Below, piece after piece: positions 7,008-15,037 of a stretch of 32,539 nt of DNA. Each line of letters opens with the position of its first letter. Within the stretch, counting starts at the first letter, position 1. Where the stretch lies: NCBI GenBank assembly GCA_004298335.1, contig SCTG01000034.1:1-32539 (forward strand). Direction: 5' to 3'. Origin of the DNA: Nitrospirota bacterium (GTDB lineage Bacteria > Nitrospirota > Nitrospiria > Nitrospirales > NS-4). A program made the position numbers and the translations under genes. The notes beneath the pieces were generated by a model. That model was not told where the DNA came from and searched no databases. It saw only the letters and a program-made list of their open reading frames with translations.

Positions 7008-7987
7008 ACGCCGGTCTCCGCGAGATGCGCGGCCACGACATCCGCCACCGTCTCGACGATCGGCGGGGTGGCGTTGAGCATCGCGATGCGCTCCAGCTGC
7101 ATGCCCTTCTCGCGCGCCCGCTTCGCGAACTCGATGTCGATGTCGTAGAGGACTTCGAGGTGGTCCGACAGGAACCCGATCGGCGCCATGAGCACGTGCC
7201 GGCAACCGGCCCCGTGCAATTCATCGAGGGTCGCCTCGACCGTCGGCCCCAGCCACTGCTCGTCCGTCCGTCCCTGGCTTTGATAGGCGAACCGCCAGGC
7301 CGCGGCGGGCGACAGCGGGCCGAGGGCGGCCAGCACGGCCTCGACCGTCGCCCGCACCTGGTCCGGATAGGGGTCCCCGTCCTTCAGGACCCGCTCGGGC
7401 AGGCTGTGCGCCGTGAAGATGAGCGCCGTGCGGTCACGCGCGTCCGCCGGAAACTTTCCGAGCGCCGCGCGAATGTTCGCGACGATGCCCCGAATGAGCG
7501 CCGGATGGGTGTTCCAGCTCGGCACGTAGGTGAACCGCATCGTCGCGTCCGATTCGGCCCGGGCCTCCTCCACTTTCTTGACGTAGGCGCCGACGCTCAA
7601 TTGCGAATTTTGGGGCGCCATGCACACGCCGACCAGCCGCCGGACGCCGTCTTTGACGATCTCCCGGTAGGTCTCGCGGATGAACGGGTGCCAGTGCCGG
7701 AACCCGAAATACACCCTGAAGCGGGAGGGGCCGGCCGCATTGAGGCGTCCTTCAAGACGCGCGACGAGATCGGCCATGATCGCCGGGACCGGGGATTTCC
7801 CCCCGGTCGCCCGATACCGTTCTGTAATCTCGCGCAGCAGTTCGGGAGAGGTCGGCCGGCCGCCCCTCACGTCCTGGAGAAACGGCCCCACCGCCTCCAG
7901 GGAATCCGGGCCGCCCAGGGCCATCAGCAAAATCCCGATGGGCGCCGTCGTACCTATCTGGTCGGATATGGAAGGGCGGGCGCTCAA
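7004..7987 (-). CDS. hemH: Ferrochelatase (protoporphyrin or coproporphyrin)
   Basis: This is a 327-residue ferrochelatase that inserts Fe(II) into the porphyrin ring. Visible family marks are LLMALGGPDS (20-29), FRHWHP (96-101), catalytic His194 in FTAHSLPERV, FAYQSQGR with WLGP (233-248), and Glu278 in LSDHLEVLYDID. There are no cysteines for a C-terminal 2Fe-2S cluster. The start is TTG 7987, overlapping the hemE stop as TTGA; the next in-frame ATG would cut into the conserved MALGGP. Its length is that of short soluble bacterial enzymes. Middle gene of hemE-hemH-hemG. Confidence 0.95.
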   Translation of the reverse strand: MSARPSISDQIGTTAPIGILLMALGGPDSLEAVGPFLQDVRGGRPTSPELLREITERYRATGGKSPVPAIMADLVARLEGRLNAAGPSRFRVYFGFRHWHPFIRETYREIVKDGVRRLVGVCMAPQNSQLSVGAYVKKVEEARAESDATMRFTYVPSWNTHPALIRGIVANIRAALGKFPADARDRTALIFTAHSLPERVLKDGDPYPDQVRATVEAVLAALGPLSPAAAWRFAYQSQGRTDEQWLGPTVEATLDELHGAGCRHVLMAPIGFLSDHLEVLYDIDIEFAKRAREKGMQLERIAMLNATPPIVETVADVVAAHLAETGV

Positions 7988-9009
7988 CGTGCGCTGAGCT
8001 TATGGACGAGATCCACGGCCGCCTGGACATGCTCGACCGGCGTATTGGGGAGGATGCCGTGGCCGAGGTTGAAGATGAAGCCCGGCGCCCCGCCCGCCTG
8101 CTTCAGGATTGTCTCCACGCGCCGTTCGATCTCGTGCACGGGCGCGAACAGCACGACGGGGTCCAGGTTGCCCTGGACCGCCACGTCGGAGCCCAGCCGG
8201 CGCCGGGCTTCATCGAGCGGCACCCGCCAGTCCACCCCGATCACCGTGCCGCCGGCCTCGCGCATCGACTCCAGCAAGGTCGCCGTCCCCGTGCCGAAAT
8301 GGATCAGCGGGACGTTTTCGTTCTTGAGCCCTTCGAAGATCAGCCGCACGTGGGGCTGCACATACTCCCGGTAGTCGTCGGGGCTCAGGCACCCGACCCA
8401 GCTGTCGAACAGCTGGACGGCCTGGGCGCCGGCTTTGATCTGGCTCTTCAGATACGCGGTCACCACGCGCGCGAGCTTGTCCATCAGCCGATGCCAGACG
8501 GCGGGCTCTCCATACATGAGCCCTTTGGTTTCGATGTAGTTCCGCGAGGCGCCCCCTTCGATCGCATAGCTGGCCAGCGTAAACGGCGCGCCGGCAAACC
8601 CGATCAACGGCACGCGTCCATTGAGCGCGCGACGGGCCAGCGCAATGGCGTCCCCCACGTAGCTGAGTTCGCTCCCGTCGCTCACCTTCAACGCCTCCAC
8701 ATCCGCCTTCGTGCGGACGGGATTGTGGATGACGGGCCCCTCGCCTTCCTCGAACGTGAGGCGGAGGCCCATCGGCTCGAGCGGCAGCAGGATGTCGGCA
8801 AAGATGATCGCGGCGTCGAGCGCGAAGCGGTCGATCGGCTGGAGCGTGACCTGCGCCGCCAGTTCGGGCGTCTTGCAGACTTCGAGAATGGAATGCTTCG
8901 CGCGGACGGCGCGGTATTCCGCCATGTAGCGGCCCGCCTGCCGCATGAACCAGACCGGCACGCAGTCCGTGGGCTCGCGGCGGCAGGCTTTGAGAAAGCG
9001 CTCATTCAT
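7984..9009 (-). CDS. hemE: Uroporphyrinogen decarboxylase
   Basis: This is a 341-residue HemE, which removes four carboxyl groups from uroporphyrinogen III to give coproporphyrinogen III. The substrate-binding motif WFMRQAGRYMAEYR (20-33) holds Arg23, Gln24 and Arg27, and Asp72 in FADIL is the expected catalytic Asp. GAPFTLASY and NLGHGILPNTP are also typical. It has full family length. It is the first gene of a minus-strand haem operon, read from a consensus promoter (9022-9050) with only a very short leader before ATG 9009. The 3' end overlaps hemH by four bases. Confidence 0.96.
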   Translation of the reverse strand: MNERFLKACRREPTDCVPVWFMRQAGRYMAEYRAVRAKHSILEVCKTPELAAQVTLQPIDRFALDAAIIFADILLPLEPMGLRLTFEEGEGPVIHNPVRTKADVEALKVSDGSELSYVGDAIALARRALNGRVPLIGFAGAPFTLASYAIEGGASRNYIETKGLMYGEPAVWHRLMDKLARVVTAYLKSQIKAGAQAVQLFDSWVGCLSPDDYREYVQPHVRLIFEGLKNENVPLIHFGTGTATLLESMREAGGTVIGVDWRVPLDEARRRLGSDVAVQGNLDPVVLFAPVHEIERRVETILKQAGGAPGFIFNLGHGILPNTPVEHVQAAVDLVHKLSAR

Positions 9010-9021
9010 AAGTTGAAGGCC

Positions 9022-9050
9022 ATTCTAGGGGCTGGTCGAGAGTGTGTCAA
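9022..9050 (-). promoter_or_regulatory. Consensus sigma-70 promoter of the hemEHG operon
   Basis: On the minus strand, a perfect TTGACA (9045-9050), exactly 17 bases and TAGAAT (9022-9027). ATG 9009 is 12 bases after the -10 box, so the mRNA leader would be about six bases and lacks room for a Shine-Dalgarno sequence. Confidence 0.75.
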
Positions 9051-9068
9051 ATGCGGTAAGTTGCTTCC

Positions 9069-9614
9069 ATGACGAAGACCGCCCCTCTTCGGATCGGCAT
9101 CAGCCGATGCCTGTTGGGCGAGCAGGTCCGGCACGACGGCGGGCACAAGCGCGACGACGTTCTGCTCAAGGCCCTGAGCCGCCACGTGGAGTGGGTCCCG
9201 GTGTGTCCGGAAGTCGAAGTGGGCATGGGCACGCCCCGCGAGGCGATCCGGCTCGCCGGCGATCCCCATTCTCCGCGCCTGGTCACGGTCACCACAGGAG
9301 TCGACCACACGGAAGCAATGACACGATTCTCCCGACAGCGTGCCCGTGAACTGGAAGTGCTGGAACTTTCCGGTTATGTCTTCAAAGCACGCTCGCCGAG
9401 CTGCGGCATCGGAGGAGTTCCTCTCCTCAATACGGAGGGAACGGAAACGAAAGACGGCATCGGTCTTTTCGCGAGGGCCTTCATGGAGCACTTCCCGCTC
9501 ATGCCGATCGAGGATGAAGACCGCCTGCACGATCCGCAAGCCATAAAGAATTTTCTGGACCGGGCCCACGCCTATCGTCAGACGCGAAATAACATTGCCC
9601 AGGCAGGAGGATGA
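9069..9614 (+). CDS. DUF523 / TudS-like thiouracil desulfurase family protein
   Basis: This is a 181-residue DUF523-family protein (E. coli YbbK-like). Characterised TudS enzymes in this family use a 4Fe-4S cluster held by three cysteines to remove sulfur from 2-thiouracil. The three conserved cysteines are present: Cys14 in ISRCLLG, Cys46 in CPEVEVGMGTPRE and Cys112 in SPSCGIG. HDGGHKR, after the first Cys, is also typical. The substrate here is unproven; the family likely handles thiolated pyrimidines from tRNA turnover. It is divergent from hemE with 59 bases between. The gene downstream starts one base after its stop, so the two are coupled. Confidence 0.85.
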   Translation: MTKTAPLRIGISRCLLGEQVRHDGGHKRDDVLLKALSRHVEWVPVCPEVEVGMGTPREAIRLAGDPHSPRLVTVTTGVDHTEAMTRFSRQRARELEVLELSGYVFKARSPSCGIGGVPLLNTEGTETKDGIGLFARAFMEHFPLMPIEDEDRLHDPQAIKNFLDRAHAYRQTRNNIAQAGG

Positions 9615-9615
9615 T

Positions 9616-10005
9616 ATGTTCGGACCGATCACACTTCCCTTCGGATCCAAAATGCTGTTCAACACCGTGAAGCTCAAACCCGGCGTCACGTTCGACGACG
9701 TGGAGATGGCGGTCGGGGAAATGTGCAGCGTCGTCAAGGAGACCTACGGCGGCGCCAAGGGGGGCTTCATCGCCGGACAGGTCTTCAAGTTCTCGGGCTT
9801 TGTCTCCGACGAAGGGTCCCTCGGCGCATCCAGGACCGCGGACGACCATTATGCGATCGTGACCTACTGGTCTTCGTTCGAGGACCACGAAAAATCCCAT
9901 GCCGACGCAGTCTTCACCAGCAAGTTCGCCGCCCTGGCCGCCATGTGTTCCGAGACCAAGGAACTCGGGTACGACATGCTGTGGCAGGGCTCGGCGAAGA
10001 CCTGA
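9616..10005 (+). CDS. Small ABM-like (dimeric alpha/beta barrel) hypothetical protein
   Basis: This is a 129-residue soluble protein, MFGPITLPFGSK onward. The spacing of strands and helices (MLFNTVKLKPGVTFDDVEMA, FKFSGFVSD, HYAIVTYWSSFEDHEKSHA) resembles ferredoxin-like dimeric barrels such as the antibiotic-biosynthesis-monooxygenase group, with WSSFEDHEKSH in the usual place of the W...HxxSH motif. That is a fold-level inference; no activity is claimed. ATG 9616 is chosen because AGGAGG ends five bases before it. It is coupled to the DUF523 gene, so a shared role in a salvage or stress response is possible. Confidence 0.7.
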   Translation: MFGPITLPFGSKMLFNTVKLKPGVTFDDVEMAVGEMCSVVKETYGGAKGGFIAGQVFKFSGFVSDEGSLGASRTADDHYAIVTYWSSFEDHEKSHADAVFTSKFAALAAMCSETKELGYDMLWQGSAKT

Positions 10006-10012
10006 TAAGGTT

Positions 10013-10483
10013 TTAGACCCAGTCCGAGTCTGAACGAGTTTTAGCGGGCGCGGCGGGAAGAGCTGAGAAGCGTGCGGCGATGGCAGCGAGGTCGGAGGCC
10101 AGCGCACTTTCCTCCTCGGCGGAGGCGATGCGGGCGGCGCCGACGGCCAGTTCGATGCGGTAGTGATTGTCGCGATCCGAGAACCATTCCAGGTAGGGAT
10201 GCGGCGGCAGGTGCGGGTGCGGATCGAACGACATCAGACTGACTTCGCCGGTCTGCGGATTCTCCAGGTCCCCCAGGACATGGCCCGCGACATCGTCATC
10301 CTCAAACGACGGATTGCCGAAGATGATCAGCTTACCGTGAATCTCGCCTTTGAAGTCCCCGCGCAGCAGAAATTCCACCGGGCCGACCGCCGCGAACGTG
10401 ATCCGGCCGACCACCCGCCCCGGCCGGCGGTTGTCCAGGAACCCTTCCTGGACCCACCGGCCATTGCCGAACTTCTGCGCCAC
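10013..10483 (-). CDS. Hypothetical protein (156 aa, GTG start)
   Basis: This is a soluble 156-residue protein, MAQKFGNGRWVQEGFLDN onward, with beta-strand-rich sequence to residue 115 (GRVVGRITFAAVGPVEFLL, KLIIFGNPSF) and an Ala-rich helical tail. The histidine-rich segment DPHPHLPPHPY (about 86-96) stands out but matches no metal-binding motif I know. The start is GTG 10483. It lies six bases after the stop of the 59-residue gene, with which it forms a two-gene unit. The family is not recognised. Confidence 0.65.
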   Translation of the reverse strand: MAQKFGNGRWVQEGFLDNRRPGRVVGRITFAAVGPVEFLLRGDFKGEIHGKLIIFGNPSFEDDDVAGHVLGDLENPQTGEVSLMSFDPHPHLPPHPYLEWFSDRDNHYRIELAVGAARIASAEEESALASDLAAIAARFSALPAAPAKTRSDSDWV

Positions 10484-10489
10484 GGCTCA

Positions 10490-10669
10490 TCAATCGGGAA
10501 TGAGCTGCCACTCGTCCTTCTCGATCCACACCCACCGGCCCGTCTCGAGCTTCTTGACGTCTTCCTTCTCGAACAGTTTCATGTACCGTGCGATGCGGTC
10601 CGGATCGTCGATCCGTTCCTCCTGCATCAATCCGTTCGGAAGCTTGAATTTTCTCAATAACAACGGCAT
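10490..10669 (-). CDS. Small hypothetical protein (59 aa)
   Basis: This is a 59-residue basic protein, MPLLLRKFKLPNGLMQEERI onward. ATG 10669 is chosen over the TTG at 10678 because GGAGGAGG lies nine bases before it and only just touches the TTG. It has no signal peptide or Cys. It is first in a two-gene unit with the 156-residue protein, under a good promoter at 10729-10758. Function unknown. Confidence 0.65.
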   Translation of the reverse strand: MPLLLRKFKLPNGLMQEERIDDPDRIARYMKLFEKEDVKKLETGRWVWIEKDEWQLIPD

Positions 10670-10728
10670 CTTCGCCAACCTCCTCCGCGCTGAAATAGAC
10701 CGTGATTGCGTTGCCTTGGTACGGTTGC

Positions 10729-10758
10729 ACAGTACCGAACGATTCCCCGCGGTGTCAA
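10729..10758 (-). promoter_or_regulatory. Sigma-70-like promoter of the 10669-10013 unit
   Basis: On the minus strand, a perfect TTGACA (10753-10758), an 18-base spacer and TACTGT (10729-10734). The predicted leader is about 50 bases and contains GGAGGAGG. It runs back-to-back with the fmdB promoter. Confidence 0.65.
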
Positions 10759-10767
10759 GATAGCCGC

Positions 10768-10796
10768 TGGATTTGCCGTCCTGTCCGCCCTATAAT
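10768..10796 (+). promoter_or_regulatory. Promoter of the FmdB-like gene
   Basis: A perfect -10 TATAAT at 10791-10796 with a weak -35 TGGATT (10768-10773) 17 bases upstream. ATG 10828 follows with AGGA about eight bases before it. Confidence 0.55.
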
Positions 10797-10827
10797 AGGC
10801 GTTACAAACAAGCGCGAGGAATCTTCC

Positions 10828-11103
10828 ATGCCCCTGTATGAATACCATTGCGAAGGCTGCGGGCGGGATTTCGAGGAACAGCAGTCGCTGAGCTTCAATT
10901 CCGCCGACACCGAGTGCCCCCACTGCATGCAGAAGAAGGCCACCCGGAAAATTTCGGCGTCGTCCATGTCCATCAAGGGCGCCACCCGGAAGCCCCGGAG
11001 CTCCGACATCAAGGCCGAGCACGGCATCAGAAAGGCGGAAGAGGTTTTGACGAGAATCCCGCCGGCATTCGGTAAACGCGGCGAAGCGCCTGACATGGAG
11101 TAA
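10828..11103 (+). CDS. FmdB-family zinc-ribbon protein
   Basis: This is a 91-residue protein with the FmdB/Zn-ribbon (CxxC_CxxC_SSSS) N-terminus MPLYEYHCEGCG. Cys8-x-x-Cys11 and Cys30-x-x-Cys33 (CPHC) bind zinc. The family was named as a regulator of methylotroph fmd genes, but most members have no proven role. The C-terminal part is basic and charged, unlike the Ser/Ala tails of many homologues. The secreted IPT/TIG gene starts 20 bases downstream and may share the transcript. Confidence 0.85.
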   Translation: MPLYEYHCEGCGRDFEEQQSLSFNSADTECPHCMQKKATRKISASSMSIKGATRKPRSSDIKAEHGIRKAEEVLTRIPPAFGKRGEAPDME

Positions 11104-11123
11104 GGTGTGGGGGGAGGACCATC

Positions 11124-11564
11124 ATGAAGACGACCGCGACGACTCTGCTCGTGCTCTTCGGAGCGGCCCTCGGCTTCCTCCCGCCCGCCTCCGCCGACGT
11201 CAACATCCCCGGCATGGGCTCCGGCGCCTATGACGTACCCTCCGTGGGCGGGCCCGGCGACTCGGTCGACAAGGCCCCGATCTGCGACAACCGCGCGCGC
11301 CCCAAAATCACCAAGGTCACGCCCGACCCCATGAAGCCGGGCGACAAGATCACCATCCAGGGCGAGAACTTCGGCAAGAAGGAATGCTTCCACGGGGTCT
11401 TCTTCGGCTCGGGCGGGCCGGACGGGGCCAAGACCTCCTACCAAATCGTCAACGAGACGACCATCGAGGCGACTGTTCCGAACGTCAAGGCCGGCCTCGG
11501 CAAGCTCAACGTGGTCACCAGCGGGGGCAGTTCCCAACAAGTCATCCTGATCCAGGCCAAGTAA
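11124..11564 (+). CDS. Secreted IPT/TIG-domain protein
   Basis: This is a 146-residue exported protein. The signal peptide MKTTATTLLVLFGAALGF ends near ASA (residues 23-25). The mature part has one immunoglobulin-like IPT/TIG domain (KITKVTPDPMKPGDKITIQG, GENFGKK, TTIEATVPNVKAGLGKLNVV), a fold used in carbohydrate- or protein-binding surface proteins. Two cysteines, in APICDN and KKECFHG, may form a disulfide. No anchor is visible. A strong GGGGAGGA precedes ATG 11124. Role unknown; probably periplasmic or extracellular. Confidence 0.8.
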   Translation: MKTTATTLLVLFGAALGFLPPASADVNIPGMGSGAYDVPSVGGPGDSVDKAPICDNRARPKITKVTPDPMKPGDKITIQGENFGKKECFHGVFFGSGGPDGAKTSYQIVNETTIEATVPNVKAGLGKLNVVTSGGSSQQVILIQAK

Positions 11565-11600
11565 CACGTCCTTTTTCGGCGCTTCCCCGTCTCCGCCCAC

Positions 11601-11629
11601 TCGACTTGCTCGCGTCCCTGTGCTACCCT
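11601..11629 (+). promoter_or_regulatory. Possible extended -10 promoter of pycAB
   Basis: Extended -10 TGCTACCCT (-10 TACCCT at 11624-11629), with a weak -35 TCGACT at 11601-11606 after a 17-base spacer. The 11-mer TGTGCTACCCT recurs exactly at the predicted promoter of the CPBP gene (25384-25394, minus strand), which raises confidence. Confidence 0.4.
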
Positions 11630-11674
11630 GTCGGACTCTTTTCGAAAGCCGTCATTTCAACCGGTTACACAGGT

Positions 11675-13093
11675 ATGTTTAAGAAAATTCTCGTCGCCAA
11701 TCGCGGTGAAATCGCCATGCGCATCATCCGCGCCTGCCGGGAGCTCGGCATCCGGACGGTCGCGGTCTATGCCGAGTGCGACGCCACCGCCATTTACGTG
11801 AAGAAAGCCGATTCGTCGCACCTCATCGGACCGGGGCCGGTCCAGGGCTACCTCGACATGCAGGGGCTCGTGGACCTCGCCAAACGGACCGGCGCCGACG
11901 GCATCCACCCGGGCTACGGCTTCCTTTCGGAAAACGCGGAATTCGCCCGCCTCTGCGAGGCGTCCGGCATCACCTTCATCGGGCCGTCGCCCCAGGCCAT
12001 CCACCTGATGGGCAACAAGGTCCAGGCCCGCGAGATCGCGAAGAAGGCCGGCGTGCCGATCGTGCCCGGCACCGACCGGAGCGTGTCGAACCCCACGGAC
12101 GCCCTGAGTTTTGCCGCCTATGCCGGCTATCCCCTGATGGTCAAGGCCTCCATGGGCGGCGGCGGGCGCGGCCTGCACGTCGTCCGGAACGATCGGGAGC
12201 TGATCACTCAGATGGAGGCGGCCCGCCGGGAGGCGCTCGCCTCGTTCGGCAGCGGCGAGGTCTTCCTGGAGCGCTACATCGAGCGGCCGCACCACATCGA
12301 ATTCCAGATCCTGGCCGACAAGCACGGGAACATCATCCATCTCGGCGAGCGCGACTGTTCGATCCAGCGCCGCCACCAAAAGCTGATCGAGGTCGCCCCC
12401 TCGCTGGTCCTGGACAAGACCCTGCGGGCCCGGATGGGCGAGGCCGCCATCGCCGTGGCCAAGGCGGTGAACTACGACAACGCCGGCACCGTCGAGTTTC
12501 TGCTCGACCAGGACCGCAACTTCTACTTCATCGAGATGAACACCCGCATCCAGGTGGAGCACACCATCACCGAGCAGATCACGGCGATCGACCTCGTGCG
12601 CTCGCAGATCGAGGTGGCCGCCGGACAGCCGCTGGAGTTCTGCCAGGAGGACGTGACGCTCCAGGGGCACGCCATCCAGTGCCGGATCAACGCCGAGGAT
12701 CCCCGCAACAATTTCAGGCCCTGCACCGGCCTCGTGACCGCGTATTACTCGCCGGGCGGCATCGGCGTCCGCATCGACGGCATGGCCTACAAGGACTACA
12801 CCATCCCTCCCTACTACGACGCGCTGCTGGCCAAGCTGGTCGTGCGGGGCCGGACCTGGGAAGAGACGGTCAGCCGCGCCCACCGCTCGCTGGAGGAATT
12901 CGTGCTGCGGGGCGTCAAGACCACGATCCCCTTCATGATGCGGATCATGGAGGAGCCCGACTTCCAGGCCGGCCGGTTCGACACCAGCTACCTGGAGACG
13001 CACCCGGACCTGTTCAACTATCCGGACTATTCCGAGCCGGAGGACCTGGTCGTCGCCATCTCCGCGGCCATCGTGGCCTACGAAGGGCTGTAA
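11675..13093 (+). CDS. pycA: Pyruvate carboxylase subunit A (biotin carboxylase)
   Basis: This is a 472-residue biotin carboxylase that carboxylates the biotin of its partner with bicarbonate and ATP. Visible marks are MFKKILVANRGEIAMRIIRA at the start, HPGYGFLSEN, the glycine-rich ATP loop KASMGGGGRG, ERDCSIQRRHQK and EMNTRIQVEHTITEQITAID. Length and order match the free-standing subunit of two-subunit pyruvate carboxylases; acetyl-CoA carboxylase AccC is very similar. Assignment to pyruvate rests on the next gene, two bases downstream, which encodes the carboxyltransferase/biotin carrier. ATG 11675 lacks a strong Shine-Dalgarno site. It supplies oxaloacetate, an anaplerotic step. Confidence 0.9.
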   Translation: MFKKILVANRGEIAMRIIRACRELGIRTVAVYAECDATAIYVKKADSSHLIGPGPVQGYLDMQGLVDLAKRTGADGIHPGYGFLSENAEFARLCEASGITFIGPSPQAIHLMGNKVQAREIAKKAGVPIVPGTDRSVSNPTDALSFAAYAGYPLMVKASMGGGGRGLHVVRNDRELITQMEAARREALASFGSGEVFLERYIERPHHIEFQILADKHGNIIHLGERDCSIQRRHQKLIEVAPSLVLDKTLRARMGEAAIAVAKAVNYDNAGTVEFLLDQDRNFYFIEMNTRIQVEHTITEQITAIDLVRSQIEVAAGQPLEFCQEDVTLQGHAIQCRINAEDPRNNFRPCTGLVTAYYSPGGIGVRIDGMAYKDYTIPPYYDALLAKLVVRGRTWEETVSRAHRSLEEFVLRGVKTTIPFMMRIMEEPDFQAGRFDTSYLETHPDLFNYPDYSEPEDLVVAISAAIVAYEGL

Positions 13094-13095
13094 GT

Positions 13096-15036
13096 GTGAA
13101 GAAGCCTCTGAAAAAACCCAAGGCTGCAGCCCCGGCGCGCGGGCCCGCCGTCAAGACGTCAAAGACGGCGCGCCCGGCTCCCTTCGAATTCGAAGCGGCG
13201 CCGGCCCGGCAGGTCCTGCTCACGGACGTGGCCCTGCGCGACGGGCACCAGTCCCTCTTGGCCACGCGCATGCGGACCGAGGACATGCTCGACGTGGCCG
13301 ACAAGCTGGACGCGGTCGGCTTCTGGTCCCTGGAAGTCTGGGGCGGCGCCACCTTCGACACGTGCCTGCGGTTCCTGAAGGAGGACCCCTGGGAGCGGCT
13401 CCGGGCGCTCAAGCGCGTGATGCGCCGCACGCGCCTCCAGATGCTGCTGCGCGGCCAGAACCTGGTCGGTTACCGCCACTACCCCGACGACGTGGTGGGC
13501 GCCTTCGTCGAGCGGGCGGCGGCCAACGGCGTGGACGTCTTCCGCGTCTTCGACGCCCTGAACGACATCCGGAACATGGAGGCGCCCATCGCCGCCGTCA
13601 GGCGTGTCGACAAGCACGTCGAGGCGTCGATCTGCTACACCACCAGCCCGGTCCACAGCCTGGACCGGTTCATCGAGCTGGCGAAGCGCCTGGAGGACCT
13701 CGGCACCGACACCCTCTGCATCAAGGACATGGCGGGACTGCTGGCGCCGATGGACGCCTACCAGCTCATCAAGGGCCTCAAGGCGGCTGTCCGCATGCCG
13801 ATCCACCTGCACAGCCACTACACGTCGGGCATGGCCTCGACCAGCGCCCTGATGGCGATTCTCGGCGGACTCGACATGCTGGACACGGCGCTGTCGCCGC
13901 TGTCCGGAGGCACCTCGCACCCGCCGACCGAGTCGTTCGTCGCCCTGCTCCGCGGGACGCCATACGACACGCGCCTCGACCTGACGACGCTCCCGCCCAT
14001 TGCCGAGGTCCTTCGCAACACCCGGAAGAAGTACCACCAGTTCGAAAGCGATTTCGCCGGCGTGGACTCCGAGATCCTGATCTCGCAGATTCCCGGCGGC
14101 ATGCTGTCGAACCTGGCCGCGCAGCTCGCCGAGCAGAACGCCCTGGACAAGATCAAGGCGGTGCTGGAGGAGGTCCCGCGCGTGCGCAAGGACTTCGGCT
14201 ACCCGCCGCTGGTGACGCCGTCGAGCCAGATCGTCGGCTCGCAGGCCACGCTGAACGTGCTCACCGGCGAGCGGTACAAGGTCGTCACCACGGAGACGCG
14301 CAACTACTTCAAGGGGCTCTACGGGAGCCCGCCGGGCAGCGTGGACAAGGCCGTCAGGAAACGCGCGCTCGGCGACGAAGGCGTGATCGAGGGGCGGCCC
14401 GCCGATCTGCTGGAACCGGAGCTGCCGAAGGCCGCCCGCGAAATCGCGGAGAAGACCCAGAACCCGGACGACATCCTGTCCTACGCGCTGTTCCCGAACG
14501 TCGCGGTGGACTTCTTCGACGAGCGCGCGAGCGGGCAGCTCAAGCCGGAGCCCCTCGCCCCCCTGCCGACCAAGGGCCCGGCGGTCGCGCATGAATTGAA
14601 GCTGGCGCCGCTGGAGTTCAACATCACGGTCCACGGCGAGAGCTACCACATCAAGGTGTCGGGATCGGGCCGCAAGGCCGACGGAAAGAAGCCCTACTAC
14701 ATCAAGGTCAACGACCGGCTGGAGGAAGTCCACCTGGAGCCGCTGACGGAGGTGCTGACCGGCGCGCCGGAGGCGCCGGAGGTCGGCGGCGCCCAGGCCC
14801 CCAAGCGGCCGAAGCCGAAGGGGCCGGGCGACGTGGCGACATCCATGCCGGGCAAGGTCATCAAGGTTCTGGCCAAGCAGGGCCAGGCCGTCAAGAAAGG
14901 CGAGCTCGTGCTCATCGTCGAGGCCATGAAGATGGAGAGCCAGGTGCTCGCCCCGATCGCCGGGACCGTGAAGACGCTCTACGTCAACGAAGGCGACGAC
15001 GTGAAGACCGACGAGACGCTCCTCGTCGTCGAATGA
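13096..15036 (+). CDS. pycB: Pyruvate carboxylase subunit B (carboxyltransferase + biotin carrier)
   Basis: This is a 646-residue protein. A Lys/Ala-rich leader (about 1-35) precedes the carboxyltransferase TIM barrel, with LLTDVALRDGHQSLLATRM, the active-site lysine motif TLCIKDMAGLL and the metal-binding HLHSHYTSG. Then comes a PYC_OADA domain (about 320-470), and at the C-terminus a biotin-binding domain with EAMKMES, biotinyl Lys612. It transfers CO2 from carboxybiotin to pyruvate. Oxaloacetate decarboxylase alpha subunits look alike, but no membrane beta or gamma subunit is here and pycA adjoins, so carboxylase is preferred. The start is GTG 13096 with AAGGG eight bases upstream. Confidence 0.92.
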   Translation: MKKPLKKPKAAAPARGPAVKTSKTARPAPFEFEAAPARQVLLTDVALRDGHQSLLATRMRTEDMLDVADKLDAVGFWSLEVWGGATFDTCLRFLKEDPWERLRALKRVMRRTRLQMLLRGQNLVGYRHYPDDVVGAFVERAAANGVDVFRVFDALNDIRNMEAPIAAVRRVDKHVEASICYTTSPVHSLDRFIELAKRLEDLGTDTLCIKDMAGLLAPMDAYQLIKGLKAAVRMPIHLHSHYTSGMASTSALMAILGGLDMLDTALSPLSGGTSHPPTESFVALLRGTPYDTRLDLTTLPPIAEVLRNTRKKYHQFESDFAGVDSEILISQIPGGMLSNLAAQLAEQNALDKIKAVLEEVPRVRKDFGYPPLVTPSSQIVGSQATLNVLTGERYKVVTTETRNYFKGLYGSPPGSVDKAVRKRALGDEGVIEGRPADLLEPELPKAAREIAEKTQNPDDILSYALFPNVAVDFFDERASGQLKPEPLAPLPTKGPAVAHELKLAPLEFNITVHGESYHIKVSGSGRKADGKKPYYIKVNDRLEEVHLEPLTEVLTGAPEAPEVGGAQAPKRPKPKGPGDVATSMPGKVIKVLAKQGQAVKKGELVLIVEAMKMESQVLAPIAGTVKTLYVNEGDDVKTDETLLVVE

Positions 15037-15037
15037 A

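Noticed and set aside
5739-7148. Long plus-strand open frame (about 469 codons) opposite hemG
   Set aside because: Lies antisense to hemG. Its translation is Arg/Pro/Gly-rich with no motif, the usual shadow in GC-rich DNA.
7025-9072. Long plus-strand open frames opposite hemH and hemE
   Set aside because: Both mirror well-supported enzymes and show no conserved motif or fitting ribosome site.
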